This document shows, one piece after another, positions 30,320-38,942 of a stretch of 64,000 nucleotides of DNA. The position numbers and the translations under genes were made by a program. Under the pieces are notes generated by a model. It ran no database searches, had not been told where the DNA came from, and saw only the letters and a program-made list of their open reading frames with translations. Where the stretch lies: the NCBI RefSeq assembly GCF_900109265.1, contig NZ_FNZM01000001.1, positions 1-64,000 of the forward strand, written 5' to 3'. Within the stretch, counting starts at the first letter, position 1; every line of letters starts with the position of its first letter. The stretch comes from Paraburkholderia tropica (GTDB taxonomy: Bacteria; Pseudomonadota; Gammaproteobacteria; Burkholderiales; Burkholderiaceae).

Positions 30320-30485
30320 AACGGTAATTTCCCTTCGTGCCGTAGTTGCCTATATTCATTTTCAACCCAACTCCATAAAAGCATTCGTCGATTACGCGGC
30401 GCCGCTCGTTGCCACTGGAAATCAAGTGTCGACGTGACGCACCGCACTGAATTCACGACTGCTTTTGCCTTGAGTGAAGTCGAAA

Positions 30486-31520
30486 ATGCATTTCCCCAAA
30501 GACGCTCAACCGGACCCGTCGCCGATCGAACTGGTCTGCCCCGCCGGCAATCTTCCCGCACTGAAGATCGCGGTCGACAATGGCGCCGACTGTGTCTATC
30601 TCGGCTTTCGTGATGCGACAAACGCACGCAACTTTTCCGGGCTGAATTTCACGCGCGAAGCGATAGAAACCGGCATTCGCTACGCGCATGCGCTCAAGCG
30701 CAAGGTCTTTCTCGCGCTCAACACCTATCCGCAACCGGACTCGATCGCGAACTGGCACAGCGCCGTGGATGCCGCCGCGGATCTCGGCGTCGATGCCGTG
30801 ATTCTCGCCGACCCCGGTCTCATGCGTTACGCCTCGCGACATCACCCGGGGTTGCGATTGCATTTATCGGTGCAGGGATCGGCGACCAATCATCAGGCGG
30901 TCAACTTCTATCACGAGCAATTCGGCATTGCGCGCGCGGTCTTGCCGCGCGTGCTGTCGCTGTCGCAAGTCGAGCAGTTGATCGGCGAAACGCCGGTCGA
31001 AATCGAGGTATTCGGTTTCGGCAGTCTGTGCGTGATGGCGGAAGGCCGTTGTGCGCTGTCGTCGTATGTGACCGGCGAATCGCCGAATCTGAACGGCGTG
31101 TGTTCGCCCGCGAAAGCCGTGCGCTGGTTGCAGACGGCGGCGGGACTCGAATCGCGGCTCAACGGTCTGCTGATCGACCGCTACGACGTCAATGAAAAGA
31201 GCGGCTATCCGACGCTGTGCAAAGGACGTTTCGTGGTCGAAGGCGAAGCGTATTACGCGATCGAAGAACCGACCAGCCTGAACACGCTCGAACTGCTGCC
31301 GAAGCTGATCGAGATGGGCGTACGCGCGGTGAAAATAGAAGGACGGCAACGCAGTTCGGCGTATGTCGAACAAGTCACGCGTGTCTGGCGCGAAGCGATC
31401 GACCAGTGTTTGCGCGACCCGCTGCGCTTTCGCGTTCAACCCGACTGGCAGACGGATCTTTCGCGGCTTTCCGAAGGACATCAGCAGACTTTGGGCGCAC
31501 TGCATCGCCCCTGGAAATGA
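30486..31520 (+). CDS. ubiU: O2-independent ubiquinone biosynthesis protein UbiU (U32 peptidase-like)
   Basis: UbiU works with UbiV to hydroxylate the ubiquinone ring without O2. The 344-residue protein starts its U32-family domain at ELVCPAGNLPALKIAVDNGADCVYLG (about residues 15-40, in two halves). The four [4Fe-4S] cysteines are at 182, 189, 206 and 245 (LCVMAEGRC, NGVCSPAK, LCKGRF); their spacing is identical to E. coli Cys169/176/193/232. I used ATG at 30486; GTG at 30474 is possible. It heads the ubiU-ubiV-ubiT cluster and is preceded by an FNR-like box. Confidence 0.93.
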   Translation: MHFPKDAQPDPSPIELVCPAGNLPALKIAVDNGADCVYLGFRDATNARNFSGLNFTREAIETGIRYAHALKRKVFLALNTYPQPDSIANWHSAVDAAADLGVDAVILADPGLMRYASRHHPGLRLHLSVQGSATNHQAVNFYHEQFGIARAVLPRVLSLSQVEQLIGETPVEIEVFGFGSLCVMAEGRCALSSYVTGESPNLNGVCSPAKAVRWLQTAAGLESRLNGLLIDRYDVNEKSGYPTLCKGRFVVEGEAYYAIEEPTSLNTLELLPKLIEMGVRAVKIEGRQRSSAYVEQVTRVWREAIDQCLRDPLRFRVQPDWQTDLSRLSEGHQQTLGALHRPWK

Positions 31521-31554
31521 GTCATTGCCACGCGCATCGCACGGAGCGTCAATC

Positions 31555-32442
31555 TTGAAGATCTCGCTTGGACCCGTTCAATATTATTGGCCGCGCACGA
31601 CATTGCTCGCGTTCTACGAGCGCGTGGCGACCCTGCCGGTCGATATTGTCTACCTCGGCGAAGTGGTGTGTTCGCGCCGCCACGAAATGCGGTTTTCGGA
31701 CTGGATGGACGTTGCCGCACGCTTAACCGATGCGGGCAAGGAAGTCGTACTGAGCACGCAAACCTTGCTGGAATCCGGCAAGGACATGCGCGTGCTTGCG
31801 GACATCGCGGATAACGGCTGCTACGGCGTCGAGGCCAACGACGTGGGCGCCGTGCAGCGTACGCGAGGAAAGCCCTTCGTTGCAGGCGCATCGCTGAATA
31901 TTTTCAATCCGCCGACACTCGACATCTTCGCGGAGGCAGGTGCAAAACGCTGGGTGGCGCCGCACGAAATGCATCAGTTCGATTTGCGCGCGTTGCAGCA
32001 TGCGCGACCGGCCGGCATGCAAACCGAGGTGCTGGCTTATGGACGTTTGCCGCTGGCGTATTCCGCACGCTGTTTCAGCGCACGCAACCGCAATTTCCCC
32101 AAAGACAATTGCCAGTATGTGTGCAAAGACTATGCCGACGGCATGCTGCTGGAAACGCGCGAATTGCAGCCGCTTTTCGTGCTCAACGGCATCTCCACGC
32201 AGACCGCGCATATCTACACGCTGATCGACGAAATCGGCACGATGAAAAACATGGGCGTCGATATCGTGCGCATCAGCCCGCAGCAGCATCACACCGAAGA
32301 ACTTGTGTCGCTCTTTCACCGCGTCATTCGCGAGCCGTCCGAATCCGCGGATGCCTTGGCGCACATGCTCCCCTTGATGCCCGCCGCGCCGTGCAATGGC
32401 TATTGGCATTCGAAACCCGGCTTCGAATTCGTTCGATCCTGA
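31555..32442 (+). CDS. ubiV: O2-independent ubiquinone biosynthesis protein UbiV (U32 peptidase-like)
   Basis: UbiV is the partner of UbiU in the anaerobic hydroxylation steps. The 295-residue protein begins at a TTG codon (31555) with GGAG eight bases upstream; the sequence from that codon, MKISLGPVQYYWPR, matches the family start exactly and no ATG is available nearby. Cluster cysteines are at 39 (LGEVVCSRR), 173, 186 and 190 (ARCFSARNR, DNCQYVC). Their spacing equals E. coli Cys39/180/193/197 apart from a seven-residue offset. It lies 34 bases after ubiU. Confidence 0.93.
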   Translation: MKISLGPVQYYWPRTTLLAFYERVATLPVDIVYLGEVVCSRRHEMRFSDWMDVAARLTDAGKEVVLSTQTLLESGKDMRVLADIADNGCYGVEANDVGAVQRTRGKPFVAGASLNIFNPPTLDIFAEAGAKRWVAPHEMHQFDLRALQHARPAGMQTEVLAYGRLPLAYSARCFSARNRNFPKDNCQYVCKDYADGMLLETRELQPLFVLNGISTQTAHIYTLIDEIGTMKNMGVDIVRISPQQHHTEELVSLFHRVIREPSESADALAHMLPLMPAAPCNGYWHSKPGFEFVRS

Positions 32443-32467
32443 ATGGATGCCGTGCAGAGGACCTGAA

Positions 32468-32929
32468 ATGAATGAACTGTTTCATCGCATTCCGTCGCCC
32501 GTCAAGCGCATGCTGTCGCTGTTACCCGCGTATCCCGGCACGATACTGTTCGCCAGAGCGCTGAATCTCGCACTTCGCCCCCATCTTCCCGGCGATCTGA
32601 AATCGTCGATCGAGGGGCGCGCGCTGCGCATCGACGTGAAAGATGCGGGCCTCGTGCTCGATTTCATGTTTCGGGCGAACGCCTTTCATGCGTTGCGCTC
32701 GTCCGGGCAACCCGATCTCGTCATTAGCGCCGTTGCGCGCGATTTTTTCGCGCTCATGCGCCGTAAAGAAGATGCCGATACGCTTTTTTTCAGCCGCCGT
32801 CTCGTGATGGAAGGCGATACGGAACTGGGCGTGTGCATCAAGAGTTCGCTCGATTCGATCGAATGGCCGTGGTTCGAATTTGAGCGAGTGTTGGGACGCA
32901 TTCGCGGCAAGGTGGCGGGAAGCCCGTGA
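32468..32929 (+). CDS. ubiT: UbiT, SCP2-domain ubiquinone biosynthesis accessory factor
   Basis: UbiT is a lipid-carrier-like protein with an SCP2 sterol-carrier domain that supports anaerobic ubiquinone synthesis, replacing UbiJ. It is 153 residues long. The N-terminal helix IPSPVKRMLSLLPAYPGTILFARALN (about 8-33, in two halves) is family-like, and the SCP2 core includes VLDFMFRANAF, PDLVISAVARDFFALMRRKEDADTLFFSRRL (in parts) and GDTELGVCIKSSLD. GAGGA precedes the ATG. It begins 25 bases after ubiV and ends the cluster, followed by a bidirectional terminator. Confidence 0.9.
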   Translation: MNELFHRIPSPVKRMLSLLPAYPGTILFARALNLALRPHLPGDLKSSIEGRALRIDVKDAGLVLDFMFRANAFHALRSSGQPDLVISAVARDFFALMRRKEDADTLFFSRRLVMEGDTELGVCIKSSLDSIEWPWFEFERVLGRIRGKVAGSP

Positions 32930-32999
32930 AGGTTCGAAATGCAGTGACGTGGTGTATTGCTGCAATGGCGCAAACCCGGCCCATTGCACGCACAGGAAT

Positions 33000-33033
33000 A
33001 AAAAAGCGCGCCTCACAAGGGCGCGCCTTTTTT
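33000..33033. terminator. Bidirectional terminator between ubiT and the DUF748 gene
   Basis: GCGCGCC and GGCGCGC form a 7-bp stem with a 7-base loop, flanked by A6 on the left and T6 on the right. It serves both convergent genes. Confidence 0.88.
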
Positions 33034-33047
33034 GCATCGTCAGCCGC

Positions 33048-36000
33048 TTACTTCAGGCCGAAATCCACCCGCGTCGTCGCGCCCTTGTCGTCGATACCCT
33101 TGGCATCGAGCTTGGGCGCCACCACGAACACGCGGCTCGGATCCACCTTGCCCTCGAAATACTGCTGCACCGCCTGCGCGCGCCGCTGCGCCAGATCGCG
33201 CAGCGTCGCGTCGTCCACGGGCGCGTGTTCGGCGAGCGCCTGCTTCATGTCGTCCTCGGGCAAGCTCTTGGTCAGGCCGATCATGTTGCGCGGCTTCTTG
33301 AAGTCGCCCGACTTATAGGCCTTCTCGAGATACTTGTTGTACTCCTTCGGATCGACCTTCACTGCCGAGGTGTCCACGCTTTCGCCGTTGCCCACGGTGT
33401 CCTTCACCTTCTGCTGACGCACGAGACGATCCACGTATTGCTCGCGCAGCGCAGGCGTATCCACGGCCGGATCGACGCGGCCGATCAGATCGATCTTGAT
33501 CGACGGCTTGTCGTCGAGCGCCTTGGCGATGGTGTCGAGCTTCTTCGTATCGGCGTCGGTGAGCGTCGCCGTGCCCGGCGCGAATTCCACATAACCGAGT
33601 TCTTCGCCGCTGCCGCCGAACGCATTCGCGAGCAGCGAGAACGGCGCGGTCACGGCCTTTGCGATCAGGTTCAGCACCGCTTTCCAGATCAGCCCGCCAA
33701 TGCTGAACTCCGGATTCGAGAGCGAACCCGACACCGGAATGTTCACGTCGATTTCGCCGCGACGGTTCTTCAGCAGCGAGATCGCGAGGCGCACCGGCAG
33801 CTTCGTCGCCGTGTCGTTGTCGACGTGATCGCCGAACGTCAACTGGTCGATGAAGATGTGGTTGTTCGCCGTGAGCTGATCGTCGGCGAGCTGATAGTGC
33901 AGGTCGACGTTGAGCTTGCCCTTCGTGATCGGATAGCCCGCGTACTTCGCGGAGTACGGCGTGAGATTGGTCAGTTCGATGTCGTGCGCGCTCGCGGTGA
34001 GATCGAGCGACGGCTTGGCGATCAGCGGATTCACCGTACCCTTGATCGTGATCGGGCCGTTGGCCGCGAGCTTCGCCGAGACATCGACGGGCGCGGGCGT
34101 GGTCGACTCGGTGCCGAACGCGCCCACGGTCCCCTGGATCTGCACGAGGTCGGCGGTGTAGTTCGGCTTGATGAAGTTGTCGGTGTAGTTCACGCGGCCG
34201 TTTTGCAGCACGAGCTGGCCGAAGTGCAGGCGCACCGGATTCTTCGGCGGCTGCGCGGCCGTCACGGTCGCGCCCGCGCCCGACGCGGCGGCAGGCGCCG
34301 AAGCCGTCTGCACCGGCGCGGCTGCGGGTTCGCTTGCGGCCTGCGGCGTGAGCGGCACCGGCTCGCGGCCGCCGCGCTGCGCGGCGCCGGTGTCGCGCGT
34401 GAGCGACTGCGCCTGACCGCTCTCGTGCGCCACCACGTCCTTGAGGTTCAGCTTGCCCTGCGAGTCGAGCAGGACGCGCCCGTAGAAGCCCGCGAAGGTC
34501 ACGCGGCTCGCGTCGACGTCGGTGCCGCGCGCCTCGTCGTAATTCGCCTTGAGGTTCGTGAGCGCGAGCGAGCGCCAGCCCGCGAACGGGTCCGAGGTCG
34601 CCTTGTCGAGCATGCGCACGTCCACGAGCGCCGCGTCGCCGCGATAGTTCGCCCGCATCGCCTTGCCCTGCTCGACCGACAACTGCCCCTTCATGTTGAG
34701 CAGCGCGCTCGCGATCACCGCGTTCAGCTGGTTGCCGAAATACGGCTCGAACGCGGCGGCATCGAGCCGGTTCGCGTCGATCTTCAACTGCGCTTTCAGC
34801 GGCGTGGGATTCACGTTGCCGTCGAGCGCGAGCGTGCCCTTCTTGTTGACGGTCGCCTTCAACTCGATCGGCAGCGCGTGTTTCATGTCGTCGCTGATCT
34901 GCTGGACCTTGAGGTCGAGCGGCGCGATCGAGAGCTTCACGGGGCGCGGCGTGGTGCTGTCGGTGAAGTTGACCGAGCCGTCGTTCACGCTCACCGCGTC
35001 GATCTTGAAGCGCCACGTCGGGCCTTCCTGCACCGACTTCTGCGCCGCGTGAATCGCCGTGCGCTGCGGCGCGGCTTCATGCGTGGCCGCCAGCTCCATC
35101 AGATCGATCTTGCCGTTCTTCAGGCGCTCGGCGTTGACGGCCAGACCCGTGGTGTCCACCGAGGCGACCTGCGCCGTGCGCGCCGCCAGATCGACCTGGG
35201 TCAGCTGCACGGTGCCCTTCGCGAGCGCGAGCGCGGGCGCCTTCGCGCCGCGCGCGGCGACCTTCAGGGCGTCGAGCGTCAGCGTGCTCGCGCCGACCGT
35301 CACGGCGGCGGGCTGCTTCGCCCAGTTCGCGTTGACGAGCGCATCGAGGCTCAGCTTGCCGTCGACGATCTGCGCGGCCGTGACGTTGTCGATATAAGGC
35401 TGCAGCGCCGGCAGCGCGAGCGCGTTGAGCGCGATCTTCGCGTCGGCGCTTTGCGCGGCCATGCCGAAGTTGCCCGAGACCTGCGCCGTGCCGCCTTCGG
35501 GCGCGGCGAACGCGAGCGTGTAGGCGGCGGGCTGCTTCGCCGTCGACGAGAAGTTGGCAAGCGTCGCCGTGAGGTTGTTCAGGTCCAGTTGCACGGGCCG
35601 CGCGGCGGCCTCGTCGTGCACATGCACCGTGCCGCCCGTGAGTGCGAACTGGCGAATCGAGAGGTCGAGCGGCGGCGCTTTTTCGGCGGGCGCGGCCGGA
35701 GTGCTCGCGGTAGCCTGTGCGCCGGACGCCGCCGACGCCGACGCCGCAACCGGCGGCATCGCCGCGACGCCCGCCGACGCGCCGCTCGCGGCGGCGGCAG
35801 CTTCGGCCTTCGCGGCAGGCGCGTTGGCGAGCTTTTCGAAGCTCAGCACGCCGGCCTTGTCGCGCGCGACCCAGACCGTCGGCGCATCGATCCTGATCTG
35901 GTCGAAGCGATAGCTGTTGCTGAACGGTTCGAGCGAATTCGCCGCCACGTGCAGGCTGCGCGCGTTGAGCAGCGGCGCGCCCGCGTTGTCGCTGGCATCG

Positions 36001-36887
36001 ATGTCGTTCAGGTCCGTCGTGCCCGAGACGCGCAGCGTGGGCTTTTCGCCCGACATCACGAAATCGAGCTTCAGATTGGTCGAAAGCTTGCCGCTCTTCA
36101 GCGTGACCGGCAGCTTCGACGGCGCGTACGTGAGCAGCTTCGGCACGTCGAGATCGGCGAGATGCAGTTCGACTTCCGACTCGCGCGAAACGGCGAACGG
36201 CTTGGTCTTGCCGTCAATGGCGAGCGTGCTCGCGCCGTCGATGCGCGCGCGCAGCATCGGCTGCACGAAGATATCGGTCTTGGAAGGCAGCGTGGCGATG
36301 AACGGAATGCCCAGCGTCCAGCGGTCGATCACGCGCTTCTCGTTGAGCAGGCGGTCGTCGAACGTGATCTGGCCGTTCTCCACGCGGATATTCGAGACGG
36401 AGAACTCGGCGGGCTTGCTGCTCGGCTTGTCGGACGGCTTCGAGAACTTGTCGATCAAATCGGAGAAGTTGAAGCGCTGCGCGTCGAGCCGCACGATGGT
36501 CGCGCGCGGCGAGTCGAGCCGCACTTCGTCGACGATCGGCGCGAGGCGGAACAGCGACGACCACGACGGCTTCACCACGAGTCGTTCGACGTCGAAGAAG
36601 TCGCCCTGACCGCCGCGCTCGCCGATATGCACGCGATCGGCTTCGAGCCGCAGCGTGTACGGATTGAGCCCGATGCGGCCGATCGTGACGGGGCGGTCGA
36701 GCTGCTTGCTCAACTGCTGTTCGGCGATGTGGCGGATCAGCGGCGGCGCGGCGAAGAAACCGAGCAGGCCGAACACCACGAGGAAGATCAGGACGCCCGT
36801 GAGGATGCGTCGTGTGCGGGGCGCGCGCGCGACGGCGCGTACCGATTGCAGGGAAGTCGTCAGCGATGCTTTGTTGATGCTTGCCAT
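33048..36887 (-). CDS. AsmA-like DUF748 envelope protein
   Basis: This very large protein (1279 residues) has one N-terminal membrane helix (about 29-47, ILTGVLIFLVVFGLLGFF). A long beta-rich periplasmic region follows, with DUF748/AsmA character, including PPLIRHIAEQQLSKQLDRPVTIG near its start (about 48-70) and the repeated pattern of short strands seen in TamB/YhdP-type proteins. Alanine-rich linkers appear at about 355-400 and 835-870. A C-terminal region (about 1090-1270) resembles an OmpA-like domain (VEFAPGTATLTDADTKKLDTIA). AsmA-like proteins are linked to phospholipid transport across the periplasm. Function here is inferred from that family. Confidence 0.85.
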   Translation of the reverse strand: MASINKASLTTSLQSVRAVARAPRTRRILTGVLIFLVVFGLLGFFAAPPLIRHIAEQQLSKQLDRPVTIGRIGLNPYTLRLEADRVHIGERGGQGDFFDVERLVVKPSWSSLFRLAPIVDEVRLDSPRATIVRLDAQRFNFSDLIDKFSKPSDKPSSKPAEFSVSNIRVENGQITFDDRLLNEKRVIDRWTLGIPFIATLPSKTDIFVQPMLRARIDGASTLAIDGKTKPFAVSRESEVELHLADLDVPKLLTYAPSKLPVTLKSGKLSTNLKLDFVMSGEKPTLRVSGTTDLNDIDASDNAGAPLLNARSLHVAANSLEPFSNSYRFDQIRIDAPTVWVARDKAGVLSFEKLANAPAAKAEAAAAASGASAGVAAMPPVAASASAASGAQATASTPAAPAEKAPPLDLSIRQFALTGGTVHVHDEAAARPVQLDLNNLTATLANFSSTAKQPAAYTLAFAAPEGGTAQVSGNFGMAAQSADAKIALNALALPALQPYIDNVTAAQIVDGKLSLDALVNANWAKQPAAVTVGASTLTLDALKVAARGAKAPALALAKGTVQLTQVDLAARTAQVASVDTTGLAVNAERLKNGKIDLMELAATHEAAPQRTAIHAAQKSVQEGPTWRFKIDAVSVNDGSVNFTDSTTPRPVKLSIAPLDLKVQQISDDMKHALPIELKATVNKKGTLALDGNVNPTPLKAQLKIDANRLDAAAFEPYFGNQLNAVIASALLNMKGQLSVEQGKAMRANYRGDAALVDVRMLDKATSDPFAGWRSLALTNLKANYDEARGTDVDASRVTFAGFYGRVLLDSQGKLNLKDVVAHESGQAQSLTRDTGAAQRGGREPVPLTPQAASEPAAAPVQTASAPAAASGAGATVTAAQPPKNPVRLHFGQLVLQNGRVNYTDNFIKPNYTADLVQIQGTVGAFGTESTTPAPVDVSAKLAANGPITIKGTVNPLIAKPSLDLTASAHDIELTNLTPYSAKYAGYPITKGKLNVDLHYQLADDQLTANNHIFIDQLTFGDHVDNDTATKLPVRLAISLLKNRRGEIDVNIPVSGSLSNPEFSIGGLIWKAVLNLIAKAVTAPFSLLANAFGGSGEELGYVEFAPGTATLTDADTKKLDTIAKALDDKPSIKIDLIGRVDPAVDTPALREQYVDRLVRQQKVKDTVGNGESVDTSAVKVDPKEYNKYLEKAYKSGDFKKPRNMIGLTKSLPEDDMKQALAEHAPVDDATLRDLAQRRAQAVQQYFEGKVDPSRVFVVAPKLDAKGIDDKGATTRVDFGLK

Positions 36888-37221
36888 GCTTGCTGGCCAA
36901 TGACGCGACAGTACGTTGTCGCAGAGTGAAAGACTGGGGCGTTTTGTCGGAAAAGTCCGACAGCCGGAAGTATAGGCCCGATGCCGTTTTGCGCGGCAGT
37001 AAAACGCCCGGCGTCATGGGCTTCGCAGCCGGCGCGCGATGACGCGGCGGCACATCCGCGCGCGCGGCGACCCGCGTGGTGAGCGGTTTGCTGGCGTCGG
37101 CGCGCGCGGTGGCGGCGCATGTCCGTCAGGCGCACGGCATCCGCTCCGACAAAAAAACAGCGGCGCACATCCGGGGAGGATGGCGCCGCCGCTCTATGCG
37201 CGTTTCATCGACGCGTCGATG
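36888..37221. other. Intergenic region between the DUF748 and DUF1254 genes
   Basis: Both flanking genes are on the minus strand. The gap of 334 bases holds the DUF1254 terminator (37151-37193) and, nearer the DUF748 start, a small inverted repeat TTGTCGG/CCGACAG (36945-36963). The DUF748 promoter must be here but I cannot define it. Confidence 0.4.
37151..37193 (-). terminator. Rho-independent terminator of the DUF1254 gene
   Basis: On the minus strand a long imperfect stem (AGCGGCGGCGCCATCC with GGATGTGCGCCGCT) is followed by seven T residues, 28 bases after the stop. Confidence 0.8.
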
Positions 37222-38655
37222 TCACTGACGCTCGACCGCGGGCGGTTGCCACGAGCCGTCGGTGGCTTGCGGTTTCGGTGCGTACAGACGCAGCACGAGG
37301 CGGAAATCGCCCTTCGGCACCGGCACCCAGTTGGCGCCGCCGCGCGGACGCTCGGCGCTCACGTGCACGTCGAGCGAGCCGTCGCGGTTGCGGCGCGCAC
37401 CGTTGCGGTCGCCGAACGCGACGCGCACCGGGCCGTCGCTGTCGAGCGCGCCGTCGGTCGTGTAGGCCGTGATCGACCAGAAGCCGCGCACCGGCGGCAG
37501 TTGCTTCGCGGTGAAGTGGATCACGTAGCGGTTCGCGCCGTTGAGCGTGTGGCCGTCGCTGTCCTGGGCGACGCGCGCCCGCACTTCGTCGAGACTCGTC
37601 GGCAGACCCGGCGAGGTGTAGGCCGCGTAGGCGCGCAATGCGTAGTCGGGGCCGTAGTTGCCCGCGTCGTCGCCGATCCAGAGCCAGCCGTTGCCCGCCA
37701 GCAGATTCGCGGGCGGCGTGGCGACGCGCGCGCGGCCGTCCTCGAAACCGGCCGCGACGAGCGCGGCGTCCTTCGAACCGGACGGCAGTTGCGCCGTCTC
37801 GCCCGCGTGCACGCCGATGTCACCGAGAATCTTGATCGCGTGCGGATCGTCGGGCATCGACGGGTTGTCGTCGATCGCCTGCGCGAGACGCGTGAAGAAG
37901 CCGTTGGCGTCGAGCGCCGCGACCTGCGCGCCCGGCGCGCCCGTGGCGACGGGGTCGCCGCTCAGGCCCGCGCCCGAGGACGCATCGGCTTGCGCGCCGC
38001 GCTTGCCGTGTTCGTCCCAGGCCGACAGCGGCGCGACGCGGATGCCGCGTTGCAGGCGGCGCACCGCCGCGATATCGCCGCCGCCGCGCGTCTGGATGCG
38101 CGCGAGGAACCAGACGTAGCGCGTGCTCACTTCGATGCGCTTCACGCGCGCGGGCAGCGTGCCTTGCCAGCCGGCCGGCACGAACGCAATCGTTTGCGCC
38201 TTCTGACCGGCAACGCGTTCCTTCGGCGGCGCGGCCGTCGACCAGACCACATTGGTCCACATGTCGAGCGCGCGGGCGTCCATATAGCGGCCGTGGGTGT
38301 CGGGCAGCGCGACGATGACCGGCTCGCGGCTCACGTCGAACCAGCCGGACGAGGCCAGCGTGTCGAGATTCGGCTCGGGCGGGCTGGAGGCGCCGACGGG
38401 CGGCAGCGATTGCGCGTGGCGCAGCGTGTTCGTCTCGGCCTGGCCGGGCGCGCTGCCGGTGGCGGCTTCACGCGAGACGTCCATCAGCACGAGCGGATAG
38501 CCGAACACGTAGGAATCCGACACCTCGTCCTTGACCCAGCCATTGCTCCTGGGCGCGACGCCCGCGGGCGCGGACGCGCAACCGGCAATCAGCGCAATCC
38601 CCGCCAGCGCGGCGCAGGTGCGGAAAAAGGGAAACTCTCGGCGTTTTCTTTTCAT
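37222..38655 (-). CDS. DUF1254/DUF1214 lipoprotein
   Basis: This 477-residue exported protein has a basic N-terminus, a hydrophobic core and a lipobox, LIAGCASAP (about 22-30). The DUF1254 domain (about 45-170) includes SYVFGYPLVLMDVSRE and LDTLASSGWFDVSREPVIVALPD (in two parts) and the C-terminal DUF1214 domain (about 355-460) includes YVIHFTAKQLPPVRGFWSI. Proteins of this combination are widespread and of unknown molecular function. I chose ATG at 38655, which directly gives the signal sequence; the ribosome binding site is weak. The gene is transcribed alone. Confidence 0.88.
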   Translation of the reverse strand: MKRKRREFPFFRTCAALAGIALIAGCASAPAGVAPRSNGWVKDEVSDSYVFGYPLVLMDVSREAATGSAPGQAETNTLRHAQSLPPVGASSPPEPNLDTLASSGWFDVSREPVIVALPDTHGRYMDARALDMWTNVVWSTAAPPKERVAGQKAQTIAFVPAGWQGTLPARVKRIEVSTRYVWFLARIQTRGGGDIAAVRRLQRGIRVAPLSAWDEHGKRGAQADASSGAGLSGDPVATGAPGAQVAALDANGFFTRLAQAIDDNPSMPDDPHAIKILGDIGVHAGETAQLPSGSKDAALVAAGFEDGRARVATPPANLLAGNGWLWIGDDAGNYGPDYALRAYAAYTSPGLPTSLDEVRARVAQDSDGHTLNGANRYVIHFTAKQLPPVRGFWSITAYTTDGALDSDGPVRVAFGDRNGARRNRDGSLDVHVSAERPRGGANWVPVPKGDFRLVLRLYAPKPQATDGSWQPPAVERQ

Positions 38656-38861
38656 TTCTATATAGGTGCGAAGCAGGGGCGGTCCATGAAGTGACGTCGA
38701 CCGGCTTCCGACGCGGCGCGCGGCCCCCCCAGGGCCGTGGTCTCGTGCGCGCAGCAAGGTGCCAATGCCGCCGGGTGGTATCGTATCGCCCGCGCCTTGC
38801 CGTGAAAAGTCTGACGGAAGTAAATCTGCTTTACCCGGCGTGAGGGGGATCGAGAGAGCCC

Positions 38862-38892
38862 TTGACCTTCCCATCATGGGAACGTAGATACT
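38862..38892 (+). promoter_or_regulatory. CueR/MerR-type promoter and operator of copA
   Basis: TTGACC (38862-38867) and GATACT (38887-38892) are separated by 19 bases, the stretched spacing of MerR-family promoters. Between them is TTCCCAT-C-ATGGGAA, the inverted repeat typical of CueR sites. It lies 50 bases before the copA start. No cueR gene is in this window, so the regulator must act from elsewhere. Confidence 0.8.
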
Positions 38893-38942
38893 GCGTGAAG
38901 TCGAATCGTCATTGCGCGCGTTCACGTTCGCGCCCCAACATC

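Noticed and set aside
32880..36929. A 1349-codon open frame on the plus strand opposite the DUF748 gene
   Set aside because: It is extremely rich in Arg, Val, His and Leu with no domain, and mirrors codon bias of the real minus-strand gene with signal anchor and AsmA-like domain.
38862..38942. An earlier TTG start for copA
   Set aside because: The codon is inside the CueR-type -35 element and the added residues are not heavy-metal-domain sequence.
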